Below, one piece after another: positions 7,800 through 16,141 of a DNA stretch of 25,489 nt (position 1 is its first letter; each line of letters starts with the position of its first letter). Location of the stretch: NCBI GenBank assembly GCA_002293625.1, contig DBDP01000136.1, positions 551 through 26,039 of the forward strand, in the 5' to 3' direction. A program made the position numbers and the translations under genes. The notes beneath the pieces are model-generated. The model was not told the origin of the DNA. It ran no database searches and was given only the letters and a program-made list of their open reading frames with translations. The DNA is from Clostridiales bacterium UBA929 (GTDB lineage: Bacteria; Bacillota; Clostridia; Oscillospirales; UBA929).

Positions 7800-8491
7800 T
7801 TACCGTATTCGGCTTAACCAAGCGTTACGGAAGACTGATCGCGAACGACAACATCAGCTTGAACGTCGGCGCGGGAGAGATTGGCGTGCTGCTGGGGCCG
7901 AACGGCGCGGGGAAATCCACGCTGATTAAGTCCATATGCGGACTGTTGCGGTTTGCGGGCTCGGTTTCGATCGGCGGGCACGACCGCCGTTCGCTGGAAG
8001 CCAAGCGACTGCTCGGCTATGTGCCGGAAATACCTTCGCCCTATCCGATGCTGACGGTGGACGAGCATTTGCAGTTTATCGCGAAAGCGTACCGGCTGGA
8101 AGGAGACTGGCGGGAACGCGCGGATGCCCTGCTGCGCCGCTTCGATCTTGACGACAAACGCGACAAGCTGGGCAAAGAGTTGTCCAAAGGGATGCAGCAG
8201 AAGATCAGCGTCTGCTGCGCGCTGCTGCCGCAGCCGAAGGCGATCGTCTTTGACGAGCCGCTGGTGGGGTTGGATCCGCACGGCATCCGTGAGTTGAAAA
8301 ACGCGATTCTCGACCTGCGGCGGGAGGGGAAAGCGATCATCATCAGCACGCACATCATCGAGAGCATGGAAGAGAACTGGGACGTCACTTTCATTATGCA
8401 AGACGGGCGGATCGCCCGCGAGGTGCGGCGGGATCAAGCCGAGGGGACGCTGGAGGAAGCCTATTTCGCCATCATCGGGGACAGAGCATGA
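7796..8491 (+). CDS. ABC transporter ATP-binding protein
   Basis: A 231-residue nucleotide-binding subunit of an exporter of the CcmA/NatA kind. Walker A is GPNGAGKST (34-42), the signature is LSKGMQQK (129-136), Walker B with catalytic Glu is AIVFDEP (149-155), and the H-loop His186 is in STHIIES. The Q-loop position is GYVPE, with Glu in place of Gln, as often seen in this subfamily. The GTG start overlaps the kinase stop as GTGA and the stop overlaps the permease ATG as ATGA. All three proteins are therefore expected to be made together. The substrate is unknown. Confidence 0.92.
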   Translation: MITVFGLTKRYGRLIANDNISLNVGAGEIGVLLGPNGAGKSTLIKSICGLLRFAGSVSIGGHDRRSLEAKRLLGYVPEIPSPYPMLTVDEHLQFIAKAYRLEGDWRERADALLRRFDLDDKRDKLGKELSKGMQQKISVCCALLPQPKAIVFDEPLVGLDPHGIRELKNAILDLRREGKAIIISTHIIESMEENWDVTFIMQDGRIAREVRRDQAEGTLEEAYFAIIGDRA

Positions 8492-10089
8492 ACAGTCTTG
8501 TGTTTTTGCTCCTTAGGAGTTTTAAGAACAATCTGCTGGAGATTGTACGGAATAAAAAGAAACTTGCGCTGTATATCGTCATTTTGGTCATTTTAGCCCT
8601 TGTCATCGCGGCGTCTTTTCTTCCGAGAGAAAACGATACGGTAACGGATATAGGCTGGTTGACGGGGGCGATTTTCCTCTATTTGCTGCTTTTCTTTGTA
8701 GCGGCTGCCAAGCAAGGGCTGTCGCAGGGCAGCACGCTCTTTGAGATGGAGGATGTCAACCTGCTGTTTGTCGCGCCGGTGGATCCGCGCTCGGTTCTGC
8801 TGTACGGCGTCGCGCGCGTGATGAAGACGATGGCGCTCGCGAGCGTTTTCATCCTGTTCCAGACCGGGACGCTGCGAACCTTCGGCGTGGGGTTCGGCGG
8901 GGTTGCGATCCTGTACGGAGGGTATCTGTTGGCTGCCGTTGTTACGCAGGTATTCGGGCTGGTTCTCTACAGCGTAACCAACGGCAGACCGGTTCGAAAG
9001 CGTATTGCGAAGGGTATCATCGCGCTGCTCTTTCTGCCGATGATTGTAACCGCCGTCTTGCAGTTTGTGCGGCTGAACGGCGACGTTCGGGCGGCGGTGC
9101 TTGCGCTGATGGACGCTCCGGCGACCGCGTTTACCCCGATTTTGGGCTGGGCGTCCGCCGGGATCATCGCGTTCACCGCCGGAAATATCGCCGCCGGAGC
9201 GTTGTTTTTCGGGTTGCTTACGCTAACCGGCATCGTGCTGGTCGCCGTGATTTACATCGGCAAGCCGGATTTTTACGAAGATGTATTGGTCGCGTCCGAG
9301 ACGGCGTTCGAGCGGAAGCGGGAGCTGGCTGAGGGTAAGCTCAACCTTGAGGGGAACAAGCGCGCGCGGGTGAAAGCCACCGGCGTCGGCGGAGCCGGGG
9401 CTTCGGCGTTCTTCTCAAAGCATCTGCGCGAGTCGTTCCGTTCGAACCGTTTGGGGTTATGGGGGTTCGTTTCTTTTCTGAAGGCGGGCGGCGCGGCGCT
9501 TTTGGCGTTTATCATCATTCGCTCAAGCGAAGGCGAATTCTCGGCGGCGGGCGCGATGGTGATGACGATGGCTGTTTGGATGTATACGCAAGTATTCTAC
9601 ATCGGCATGGAGAGGGGTCTGCGGGAGACATTCAGCCATTATATCTATATGATTCCCGAAAGCCCGTTCAAAAAGATACTCTGGAGCAACGCGGAAGTAG
9701 CGCTTAAAGCAGCAGGAGAGGGCGCGATGATTTTTATCGCGGCGGGTCTTACCGTCGGAGTCGGTGCCGCGCTGATCGCCGTTGCTGCCGCAGCATACAC
9801 GCTGTTCTCTTTCCTGCTGGTGAGCGTCAACTTCTTTGTGATGCGTTTTACCGGAAGTGATTTAAGCACGGGGCTGCTTGTTATGCTGTACATGCTGGGG
9901 ATGATTGTGATTATGCTGCCCGGTATCGCCGGGGCGATTATGTTGGCGGTGCTGGGCGCGCCCCTTCCGGCAGCCATCGCGCTGCTGTGCGGCTGGGAAG
10001 CCGTGCTGATTATCGGCTGCTTTTGGGCGTCAAAAGGCATCCTCCACAACTGCGACATGGCCGGCTTGGGGACGGCGGGGAAGAAGTAG
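8488..10089 (+). CDS. ABC exporter permease (putative ABC exporter family)
   Basis: A 533-residue polytopic membrane protein. The N-terminus FLLLRSFKNNLLEIVRNKKK followed by a transmembrane segment (about 27-44) resembles the Pfam putative ABC exporter family (ABC_export). Further hydrophobic segments lie near 56-74, 112-126, 136-163, 175-194, 225-257, 330-345, 405-450, 462-490 and 494-514. A charged cytoplasmic loop rich in Lys, Arg and Glu lies at about 258-325. It follows the ATPase with an ATGA overlap and is the natural membrane partner. Both the substrate and the link to the kinase are inferred from coupling only. A 43-base hairpin follows 28 bases after the stop. Confidence 0.8.
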   Translation: MNSLVFLLLRSFKNNLLEIVRNKKKLALYIVILVILALVIAASFLPRENDTVTDIGWLTGAIFLYLLLFFVAAAKQGLSQGSTLFEMEDVNLLFVAPVDPRSVLLYGVARVMKTMALASVFILFQTGTLRTFGVGFGGVAILYGGYLLAAVVTQVFGLVLYSVTNGRPVRKRIAKGIIALLFLPMIVTAVLQFVRLNGDVRAAVLALMDAPATAFTPILGWASAGIIAFTAGNIAAGALFFGLLTLTGIVLVAVIYIGKPDFYEDVLVASETAFERKRELAEGKLNLEGNKRARVKATGVGGAGASAFFSKHLRESFRSNRLGLWGFVSFLKAGGAALLAFIIIRSSEGEFSAAGAMVMTMAVWMYTQVFYIGMERGLRETFSHYIYMIPESPFKKILWSNAEVALKAAGEGAMIFIAAGLTVGVGAALIAVAAAAYTLFSFLLVSVNFFVMRFTGSDLSTGLLVMLYMLGMIVIMLPGIAGAIMLAVLGAPLPAAIALLCGWEAVLIIGCFWASKGILHNCDMAGLGTAGKK

Positions 10090-10117
10090 GGATATCCCAG
10101 CTCAATAGTGCCAGCAA

Positions 10118-10160
10118 CAATGTAGCCGTTCACTTGGTTAGGGTGAGGACGGCTACATTG
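10118..10160. terminator. Hairpin between the convergent permease and gcvPB genes
   Basis: CAATGTAGCCGT (10118-10129) pairs perfectly with ACGGCTACATTG (10149-10160) around a 19-base loop that can pair further (TCAC with GTGA). The plus-strand tail is CTTCTATA. The hairpin sits directly after both stop codons and probably terminates both operons. It is homologous to the hairpin at 4890-4932: same 43-base length, same tail, and stem changes that keep pairing. Confidence 0.65.
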
Positions 10161-10163
10161 CTT

Positions 10164-11573
10164 CTATATACTCCACGTAATCACAGGTTTCCGTGCCGCG
10201 GCAGTCGCGTCCAAGCGCCCGACGGGGGTCGTCACCGGAGCGTTATGCAGCGCCTCGGGATTTTTTCGCGCCGTCTCCGCCAAATCAAGCATTGCCGACA
10301 CGAAGGCACCAAGCGTTTCGGGCGATTCTGTTTCGGTCGGCTCGATCATCATGCTCTCCGGCACGATGGTGGGGAAATACACCGTCGGCGGATGGAAGCC
10401 TTTGTCGATCAGCCCTTTTGCGATGTCCATCGCGCTGACGCTGGTTTCCTCCTTCAAAGCGGCGGCAGACAGCACAAACTCGTGCATACACGGCTCACTG
10501 TACGGCGCGTCAATTGTCCCGCGCAGGCGAGAAAGCAACCAGTTCGCATTCAAAACGGCGTTCCCGGAAGCCTCTCGCAACCCGTCCGCGCCGAGTGAGC
10601 GGATATAGCAATAGGCGCGTACCAGCACGCCGAAGCTACCGTGATAGGCGCGTACCCGACCGATGCTGTCTTGCCCCCCGCCCGGCAGGAAGGGCGCAAG
10701 CGTTTTGTTCGCACCGACAGGTCCCGCGCCGGGTCCGCCGCCGCCGTGCGGGGCGGCGAACGTTTTATGCAGGTTCAGGTGCACCACGTCAAACCCCATC
10801 GCGCCGGGCGAGGTAATCCCCATAATCGCATTCAGGTTCGCGCCGTCGTAGTATAGAAGTCCGCCCGCGCCATGGATGATCTCCGCGATCTCCATGATAT
10901 GCCGCTCAAACAGCCCCAGCGTGTTGGGGTTGGTCAGCATCAAACCCGCCAAATCGTCGCCCGCCGCTTCGACGGCTTTTTTGAGCGTCGCGGGATCCAC
11001 CAAACCGTCGCTCCCCGACGGCACGGAACGCACCGTAAAGCCCGCCTGCGCGGCGGAAGCGGGGTTGGTGCCGTGCGCCGAATCGGGAATCAGGATGATT
11101 TTACGCCGTGTCTGCCCCAGCTTTTCGAAGTACGCGGCAATGCACATAAGCCCGGTCAGCTCTCCGTGCGCACCGGCGGCGGGTTGCAGCGAGAACGCCT
11201 CCATCCCGCAAATCGCAGAGAGCATCTCCCGAAGCTCCGCCATCAGGCGCAGGCAACCCTTGTTCATCTCGTCCGGCGCGAACGGATGCGCCGTGAGAAA
11301 CCCGGGCAGCGCCGCGAGCTGTTCATGAATTTTGGGGTTATACTTCATCGTGCAGGAACCCAGCGGGTAAAAGCCAGTGTCCACGCCGAAATTCTTCTTC
11401 GCAAGCGCCGTATAATGCCGCACGACATCCACCTCGCCAAGCTCCGGCAGCGCCGCGGGCGTTTTACGCATATTCTCCTCTCCCACGATAGACGCAAGAG
11501 AAACGTCCGGCACGTCGCAGGGTTCGGGGACGAATCCGCGCCGCCCCGCGATTGATTTATCAAACACTGTCAT
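10164..11573 (-). CDS. gcvPB: Glycine dehydrogenase (decarboxylating) subunit 2, P-protein beta
   Basis: The C-terminal half of the PLP-dependent P-protein of the glycine cleavage system, which decarboxylates glycine and passes the aminomethyl group to lipoyl-GcvH. The protein has 469 residues. The PLP lysine is in VVHLNLHKTFAAPHGGGGPG (about Lys270). Other family marks are FYPLGSCTMKYNP, SLQPAAGAHGE and DSAHGTNPASA. I chose the ATG at 11573, which overlaps the gcvPA stop as ATGA and has GAGG 8 bases upstream. The GTG at 11582 gives three more residues but no ribosome binding site. It is the last gene of the operon, followed within a few bases by the 10118-10160 hairpin. Confidence 0.95.
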   Translation of the reverse strand: MTVFDKSIAGRRGFVPEPCDVPDVSLASIVGEENMRKTPAALPELGEVDVVRHYTALAKKNFGVDTGFYPLGSCTMKYNPKIHEQLAALPGFLTAHPFAPDEMNKGCLRLMAELREMLSAICGMEAFSLQPAAGAHGELTGLMCIAAYFEKLGQTRRKIILIPDSAHGTNPASAAQAGFTVRSVPSGSDGLVDPATLKKAVEAAGDDLAGLMLTNPNTLGLFERHIMEIAEIIHGAGGLLYYDGANLNAIMGITSPGAMGFDVVHLNLHKTFAAPHGGGGPGAGPVGANKTLAPFLPGGGQDSIGRVRAYHGSFGVLVRAYCYIRSLGADGLREASGNAVLNANWLLSRLRGTIDAPYSEPCMHEFVLSAAALKEETSVSAMDIAKGLIDKGFHPPTVYFPTIVPESMMIEPTETESPETLGAFVSAMLDLAETARKNPEALHNAPVTTPVGRLDATAAARKPVITWSI

Positions 11574-12826
11574 GTGCGGCACCTCGCTTTTTCGGCAAAC
11601 GCGTCTATTTCTGCTTTTGTGCGCTTCTCGGTGACGGCGACCAGAGAGCCGCGCGGATTTTCGAGCGGCACCGCGCCGTCTAAAACCGCGTCAACAGCGA
11701 ACTCGCGGAAGTAGGGCGCGTCAAAGAGCGGTTCTACCCCAACCTCTTGCAGCTTGGCGCGGAGGTAGGCGGCTTTTCGGGCGCACAGCGCGGCGACCTC
11801 CCGCAAGCCTTCGGGACCGAGCAGGGAGAGGTACACCGTCGCGCGGAGCGCGGACAGCGCGGCGTTGGAGCAGATGTTGCTGGTAGCTTTTTCGCGCCGG
11901 ATATGCTGTTCGCGCGCTTGCAGGGTTAGGATAAAGCCCCGCTTATCGCCGTTAATCTCGCCCGTCTCTCCGGCGATCCGTCCCGGCATACGCCGCAAAA
12001 AGCTCTCCTTCGCGGCGAAGTAACCCGCGTGCGGGCCGCCGAAACCAACCGGCGAACCGAGCGGCTGGCAGTCCCCCACCGCGACGGAGAAGCCCGTCTC
12101 TCCCGGACACTCCAAAAGCCCGAGCGAAAGAGGGTCGCAGACGGCGACGGGAACGGAGCCGTTTGCCTTCGCCCACGCGGCGATTTCGCGCATCGGCTCA
12201 ATGACGCCGAAGAAGTTGGGTGACTGCGCGATTACGCACGCCCCGCCCTCCGGCACGGCGTCAAGAGCAGCTTGCCCCCGCCCGTCAAACGGGATCTCCG
12301 TGACGGTAAGCCCGTTGAAGCGGGCGTATGTACGGATCGTCTCTATGATGTGCGGATGGGTGGCGGAGGTGACGGTTATGTCTTTGCGCTTCGTCTGCGC
12401 CGCCGACATCAGCATGGCCTCGCACGCCGCGGTGGCGGCGTCGTACATCGAAGCGTTGGAGACGTCCAGCCCCGTAAGGCGGCAGATCGCCGTCTGAAAC
12501 TCAAAGACGGACGTCAACGTGCCTTGGCTGATCTCCGGCTGATACGGCGTATAGGCCGTGACAAACTCCGGCAGCGAGCAGAGCGCGTCTACCGCCGCCG
12601 GAATGTAGTGGTCGTACAACCCCGCGCCGATGAACAGGGGGGCTTCGTTCTCCGCGGCGATTCCCTCCAGCAGACGGCGAAGCTCTGGCTCCGACAGCGG
12701 CGGCGGCAGGTTCATGCTCCCTATGCGGCAGTCTATGCCGGTGAATAATTCCTCCGCTGATGTGATGCCAAGATCACGCAGAAGCTTCTCCCGTTCACGC
12801 GCCGAGGAGGGGATGTAATTACCCAC
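11570..12826 (-). CDS. gcvPA: Glycine dehydrogenase (decarboxylating) subunit 1, P-protein alpha
   Basis: The N-terminal half of the split P-protein, which pairs with GcvPB. The N-terminus GNYIPSSAREREKLLRDLG and the stretch TPYQPEISQGTLTSVFEFQT are characteristic, as is FGGPHAGYFAAKE. It has 418 residues, somewhat shorter than the usual 440-450, the C-terminal region after the PYFREFAVDA stretch being reduced. Translation starts at a GTG with GGAG 7 bases upstream. The start overlaps the gcvH stop by 8 bases, and the stop overlaps gcvPB as ATGA, so equal amounts of the two subunits are likely. Confidence 0.95.
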   Translation of the reverse strand: MGNYIPSSAREREKLLRDLGITSAEELFTGIDCRIGSMNLPPPLSEPELRRLLEGIAAENEAPLFIGAGLYDHYIPAAVDALCSLPEFVTAYTPYQPEISQGTLTSVFEFQTAICRLTGLDVSNASMYDAATAACEAMLMSAAQTKRKDITVTSATHPHIIETIRTYARFNGLTVTEIPFDGRGQAALDAVPEGGACVIAQSPNFFGVIEPMREIAAWAKANGSVPVAVCDPLSLGLLECPGETGFSVAVGDCQPLGSPVGFGGPHAGYFAAKESFLRRMPGRIAGETGEINGDKRGFILTLQAREQHIRREKATSNICSNAALSALRATVYLSLLGPEGLREVAALCARKAAYLRAKLQEVGVEPLFDAPYFREFAVDAVLDGAVPLENPRGSLVAVTEKRTKAEIDAFAEKARCRT

Positions 12827-13178
12827 GGCAATACTCCGCGTAATCGTCGCCGTCCATTAAATCGTCCAGTTCCGCCGGATCGGAAAGGCGGATGGTAAAG
12901 AGCCAGTGCTTGCCGGGATCGGCGTTCAAAAGCGACGGATCCTCCGCGAGCGCGTCGTTAACTTCTAAAATCTCTCCCGATACGGGCGAAAAAATGTCTG
13001 AAGCCGCCTTGACAGACTCGACAGCGCCCGCCGTTTCGCCCGCCGAAAGAACCGACCCCGGCGCTTCCGTCTCGCAGAAAACAATATCGCCCAGCTGCGA
13101 CTGCGCGTGGTCGGTGATACCCACCGTCCCGACATCGCCCTTCACGCTGATCCACTCATGGTCTTTCGTGTAATACAT
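12819..13178 (-). CDS. gcvH: Glycine cleavage system H protein
   Basis: The lipoyl carrier that shuttles the aminomethyl group between the P-, T- and L-proteins. The start YYTKDHEWISV and GITDHAQSQLGDIVF are typical, and the lipoylated lysine is Lys57 in ETAGAVESVKAASD. It has 119 residues, slightly shorter than the usual 125-130. The ATG at 13178 is preceded by GGGAG at about 10 bases and lies 4 bases after the gcvT stop. A longer frame to 13232 would overlap gcvT and adds an unrelated-looking N-terminus. No lipoate ligase or L-protein gene is in the window. Confidence 0.95.
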   Translation of the reverse strand: MYYTKDHEWISVKGDVGTVGITDHAQSQLGDIVFCETEAPGSVLSAGETAGAVESVKAASDIFSPVSGEILEVNDALAEDPSLLNADPGKHWLFTIRLSDPAELDDLMDGDDYAEYCRG

Positions 13179-13182
13179 GTTC

Positions 13183-14187
13183 TTATTTCTCCCGTTTATA
13201 GAATGGTAGTGTAACCCGCTCGGCCTGTTCATTTTTCCCGCGAATGATCACTTCGTATGTATCCGTCTCTTTGGAAACTAATGCCATCGCGATGCCGTAT
13301 CCGAGCTTCGGCGCGGGACCGCCCGATGTCACAACACCGCACGGAACCCCGCCGCAAAGCACCGCGTAACCCGGGCGCGGGATACTCCGTCCCTGCATCT
13401 TCAGCCCGATCAGGCGGCGGCGGTTTGGGTCATGCGCCTGCAAAAACAATTCGTCGCGCCCGACGAAGGGTCCTTTGTCAAAGCAGATAAATCGATCAAG
13501 ACCCGCCTCCAGCGGGGATATTTCTTTGGAAAGCTCATGGCCGTAAAGCGGCAGCGCCGCTTCGGTGCGCAGCGTATCGCGCGCGCCGAGACCGCAGGGG
13601 ACCGCGCCCGCGCGCAGAAGGTCGCGCCACAATTTCGGCGCGTCCTCCGGCGCGAGATAGATTTCCCGTCCCTTTTCACCGGTGTAGCCCGTCTTCGCGG
13701 TCAGCATCGTCTCCGAGAGGTCAACCTTTCCGAGAACCTCCTCCGCTTTCGGCCCCTGCACCGCTATCTGGGCGAAATGTTCGGAGAGATTGACGACGTT
13801 CACGCCGTCCGGCGCGTTCAGCTTCATCCACGCAAAATCTTTGTCGGTGTTGCCCGCGTTGACGCAGACCAAATAGCCGTCTCCCTGACGGTAGACGATA
13901 ACGTCGTCCACCGTGCCGCCGTCGGGGTTGCACATCGGCGAATACAGCCAGCTGGATTTTTCCAGCCTGCGCATATCGTGCGTAAGAAGAAGCTGCAAAA
14001 AGTCAAACGCGCCGCCGCCGGATACGGCGATCTCGCCCATGTGCGAGACGTCGAATATGCCGCACCGCTCCCGCACCGCGAGATGCTCGGCTATGATGCC
14101 CTCATACTGAAGGGGCATGTCCCATCCGTTGAAATCGGTCATCTTCGCGCCCAGCGCGATGTGCTGATCGTATAAAGGCGTCCGCAA
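13183..14187 (-). CDS. gcvT: Glycine cleavage system T protein (aminomethyltransferase)
   Basis: The T-protein transfers the methylene group from aminomethyl-GcvH to tetrahydrofolate and releases ammonia. RTPLYDQHIALGAKM, DFNGWDMPLQYEGI and FDVSHMGEI are the usual N-terminal marks. NAGNTDKDFAW and GYTGEKGREIYL follow. It has about 334 residues, shorter than the 360-370 of most homologues. The start is a TTG. The one at 14187 lies 9 bases after GGAGG and fits better than the TTG at 14193, only 3 bases after it, but both are possible. The gene begins immediately after the stop of the esterase lipoprotein, so translation is likely coupled. Confidence 0.93.
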   Translation of the reverse strand: MRTPLYDQHIALGAKMTDFNGWDMPLQYEGIIAEHLAVRERCGIFDVSHMGEIAVSGGGAFDFLQLLLTHDMRRLEKSSWLYSPMCNPDGGTVDDVIVYRQGDGYLVCVNAGNTDKDFAWMKLNAPDGVNVVNLSEHFAQIAVQGPKAEEVLGKVDLSETMLTAKTGYTGEKGREIYLAPEDAPKLWRDLLRAGAVPCGLGARDTLRTEAALPLYGHELSKEISPLEAGLDRFICFDKGPFVGRDELFLQAHDPNRRRLIGLKMQGRSIPRPGYAVLCGGVPCGVVTSGGPAPKLGYGIAMALVSKETDTYEVIIRGKNEQAERVTLPFYKREK

Positions 14188-14193
14188 AAACAA

Positions 14194-15606
14194 TTACCTC
14201 CCCAGCAGCTTATCCAAGGATTCCTGACGGTTGACCTCCAGATCGAAAACCGTTGATTGAATATGGCTCAATTCAAAGGGCAGCTCTTTTCCGTAGAGCT
14301 GGTAATCCGCAAAGGGCAGGAGCTTTTCCAAATCCTCCAGCTTGACGGCGTGACCGTTCCAATGGAGGTTGATGCCGATTTTGTCCGAAGCGCCGGTGAA
14401 CGCAAACGCCGGCTGCGCGGCAAGGAAAGCGGCATGCATCCCCGGAGGGTTCGTCCAGTAGATGTCGGTCTCGCCGATGATGAACAGGCTGCGTCCGTCA
14501 GAACCGCAGAGTGCGCCCAGCATATGCTGGTCTAGGGGAATGTTTTCCTCGCTCGCGAAATCCAAAAACGCGTCGTTAAACCATTGTGCCTCGCCGTTGT
14601 TACCCGCGTTTTGCAAGCTGCCCAAATGTTCGCCGGCGGTGAAATTAGCGGTGGCGGAGCCGCCGACGGTGCTGAAATCATAAACGGCTTTCCTTGGGTT
14701 ATATCGGTATAAACCCATACCGCCCGCGCCGGAGCAAGCCGGGGCGGTCACTTGGATTCTCGGCTCGAACGCGCCGCCCACCGCCGCCGCTTTGCCGTAG
14801 CGTGACACGCCGGTGAGGACGGTTTTTTCCGCGTCAACGCCGATCTCTCCGCCAAGACCGTTTTCCAGGGCGTCGATGATTTTGCCGCTGCCCCACGCGC
14901 CCCACGCCATCAACGTACCGGTCTGTTCAAACGGGTCGTCCGGATTGTAGGGATACAGCTCGTAAAACGCGCCGGTGCGGGAAGAGTCGTCCGCCGCGAT
15001 CTGTCCGGCGTTGTAGGAGATGACGGCATAGCCCTGCTCGTTCGCGTATTGCACGTCGGCAAACGCGTGACCAATCTCGCCGCCGCCCCACGCGCCCGAT
15101 AACCCCATGATGACCGGGTAGCCGCCTTCCGGTTTCGAGACGGAGGCGTCGGGTAAAGCGACCAGAGCGTCAAACGAAGCGGTTTTGCCGTCCTTCGTGA
15201 CGCTGATCGTCAGAGACGTTCCGTCGAGCGTGTAGGAGACTTCCTCGCCCGACGTGTCGGGCATGAAGCCGTACATATAGTATTGATAGAGGTCACGCAG
15301 CTCCTGCAAGCGCGCCTGGTAGTCAAACTCGGTTTCCACCTTCTCGCCGGACAGCAGGGTAAAGAGATCCGGCAGGCTTGCGTCCGCCTCGATTTCGCCC
15401 GGCGCGGACAGGGATGAAAAGTCCGTTTCGGGAATCATGGGCGAGGGGGATGACTCTGGAACGCTCGGCTCTTCCGGCGATGGAGACGGCTCTTGAACGC
15501 TCGGTTCCTCCGGCGTCGGCGACGGTGACGCTCCGCCGCCCGTCGCGCAGGCGCTTAGCAGAAGCGCCGTGCCCAGGATCATCATCATACATCTTTTTCC
15601 CTTCAT
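14194..15606 (-). CDS. Lipoprotein with CE15-like (glucuronoyl esterase) alpha/beta hydrolase domain
   Basis: A 470-residue predicted lipoprotein with lipobox LLSAC (Cys20). A Pro/Ser/Glu linker with repeated EEPSV and PSPSP units (about 25-60) precedes an alpha/beta hydrolase domain. GYPVIMGLSG, GYAVISYNAGQIAADD, TLMAWGAWGSGKIIDALE and TGVSRYGKAA follow the order of carbohydrate esterase family 15. Ser268 is the likely nucleophile, and His415 or His419 in HWNGHA is the likely catalytic His. The family's usual Glu in ESGSGG is absent: the site reads ACSGAGG, so activity would need an alternative acid. CE15 enzymes cleave ester links between glucuronate in xylan and lignin. Here a cell-envelope or gut-polysaccharide substrate is only a guess. 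The ATG follows GGAGGAG. Its place directly ahead of gcvT is odd. Confidence 0.75.
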   Translation of the reverse strand: MKGKRCMMMILGTALLLSACATGGGASPSPTPEEPSVQEPSPSPEEPSVPESSPSPMIPETDFSSLSAPGEIEADASLPDLFTLLSGEKVETEFDYQARLQELRDLYQYYMYGFMPDTSGEEVSYTLDGTSLTISVTKDGKTASFDALVALPDASVSKPEGGYPVIMGLSGAWGGGEIGHAFADVQYANEQGYAVISYNAGQIAADDSSRTGAFYELYPYNPDDPFEQTGTLMAWGAWGSGKIIDALENGLGGEIGVDAEKTVLTGVSRYGKAAAVGGAFEPRIQVTAPACSGAGGMGLYRYNPRKAVYDFSTVGGSATANFTAGEHLGSLQNAGNNGEAQWFNDAFLDFASEENIPLDQHMLGALCGSDGRSLFIIGETDIYWTNPPGMHAAFLAAQPAFAFTGASDKIGINLHWNGHAVKLEDLEKLLPFADYQLYGKELPFELSHIQSTVFDLEVNRQESLDKLLGR

Positions 15607-15622
15607 TGCTGTTCTCCTCCGA

Positions 15623-16105
15623 TTAATTTTTTAGGAACTCGTCTAGCTGTTCGCGCCCGACGCCGATACCGGCCTCGGAATCCAGGCTCTTCCCGTCCAT
15701 TCGGTAAGCCGGAAGAACCCAAACGCCGGACTGTTCGTAAGCGTAGTCGTTGGCGTCTAAACACTTCTGCGCGTAACGCCCGCTTCGGAGCGCCTCCGTC
15801 AGCGCGGCGGTATCCCCGCCGAGGCTTCGCGCCAGTTCCTCCGGATCCTCGATGTTTACGGAAAACGCCGCTTCATACATCCGGCGGTGGAACGCCCAAA
15901 TGTCCGCGCCTTGCTCAAGCGCGAAAAGCAGCGACTGAACGCAGAGGTCGCTGTGCCGCCCGTATTCCTCCGGGCGCGGGTGCGCCTCGCAAGGCCGCCA
16001 GATAACCTCAATGTCCGGGTATTTCGGCAGCAGCGCGGTCAAGTCTTCATGCCCCCTGCGGCAGTACGGGCAGGTGTAATCGAAAAAGACTTCCAGTTTT
16101 CGCAT
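15623..16105 (-). CDS. DsbA-family thioredoxin-fold protein
   Basis: A 160-residue protein beginning KLEVFFDYTCPYCRRGHEDL, with a CPYC redox motif at Cys12-Cys15 at the end of the first beta strand. This is the layout of DsbA/FrnE-like oxidoreductases. The cis-Pro loop equivalent is WVLPAYRMDG. There is no signal peptide, so it probably acts in the cytoplasm, unlike classical DsbA. It is shorter than full DsbA proteins (about 200 residues), with a reduced helical insertion. AAGGAGG lies 8 bases before the ATG. It is the first gene of the run leading into the esterase and gcv genes, 16 bases from the next start codon. The substrate is unknown. Confidence 0.8.
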   Translation of the reverse strand: MRKLEVFFDYTCPYCRRGHEDLTALLPKYPDIEVIWRPCEAHPRPEEYGRHSDLCVQSLLFALEQGADIWAFHRRMYEAAFSVNIEDPEELARSLGGDTAALTEALRSGRYAQKCLDANDYAYEQSGVWVLPAYRMDGKSLDSEAGIGVGREQLDEFLKN

Positions 16106-16141
16106 GGATGGTTCCTCCTTCTAATTATAATCGCTGTCTCT

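Noticed and set aside
10090..10163. A second small toxin-like peptide at the 10118 hairpin
   Set aside because: The minus-strand frame ending IEAM-stop runs through the end of gcvPB with no start codon or GGAGGTGA site of its own, and no promoter pair is visible. Only the hairpin is supported.
13432..14175. 247-residue plus-strand open frame antisense to gcvT
   Set aside because: It is an antisense shadow with no recognisable domain or ribosome binding site; gcvT is certain.
16124..16129. Perfect TATAAT on the minus strand upstream of the DsbA-like gene
   Set aside because: The predicted transcription start would fall inside the GGAGG ribosome binding site (16114-16118), and no -35 box is visible in the repeat upstream. 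It is probably AT-rich spacer.
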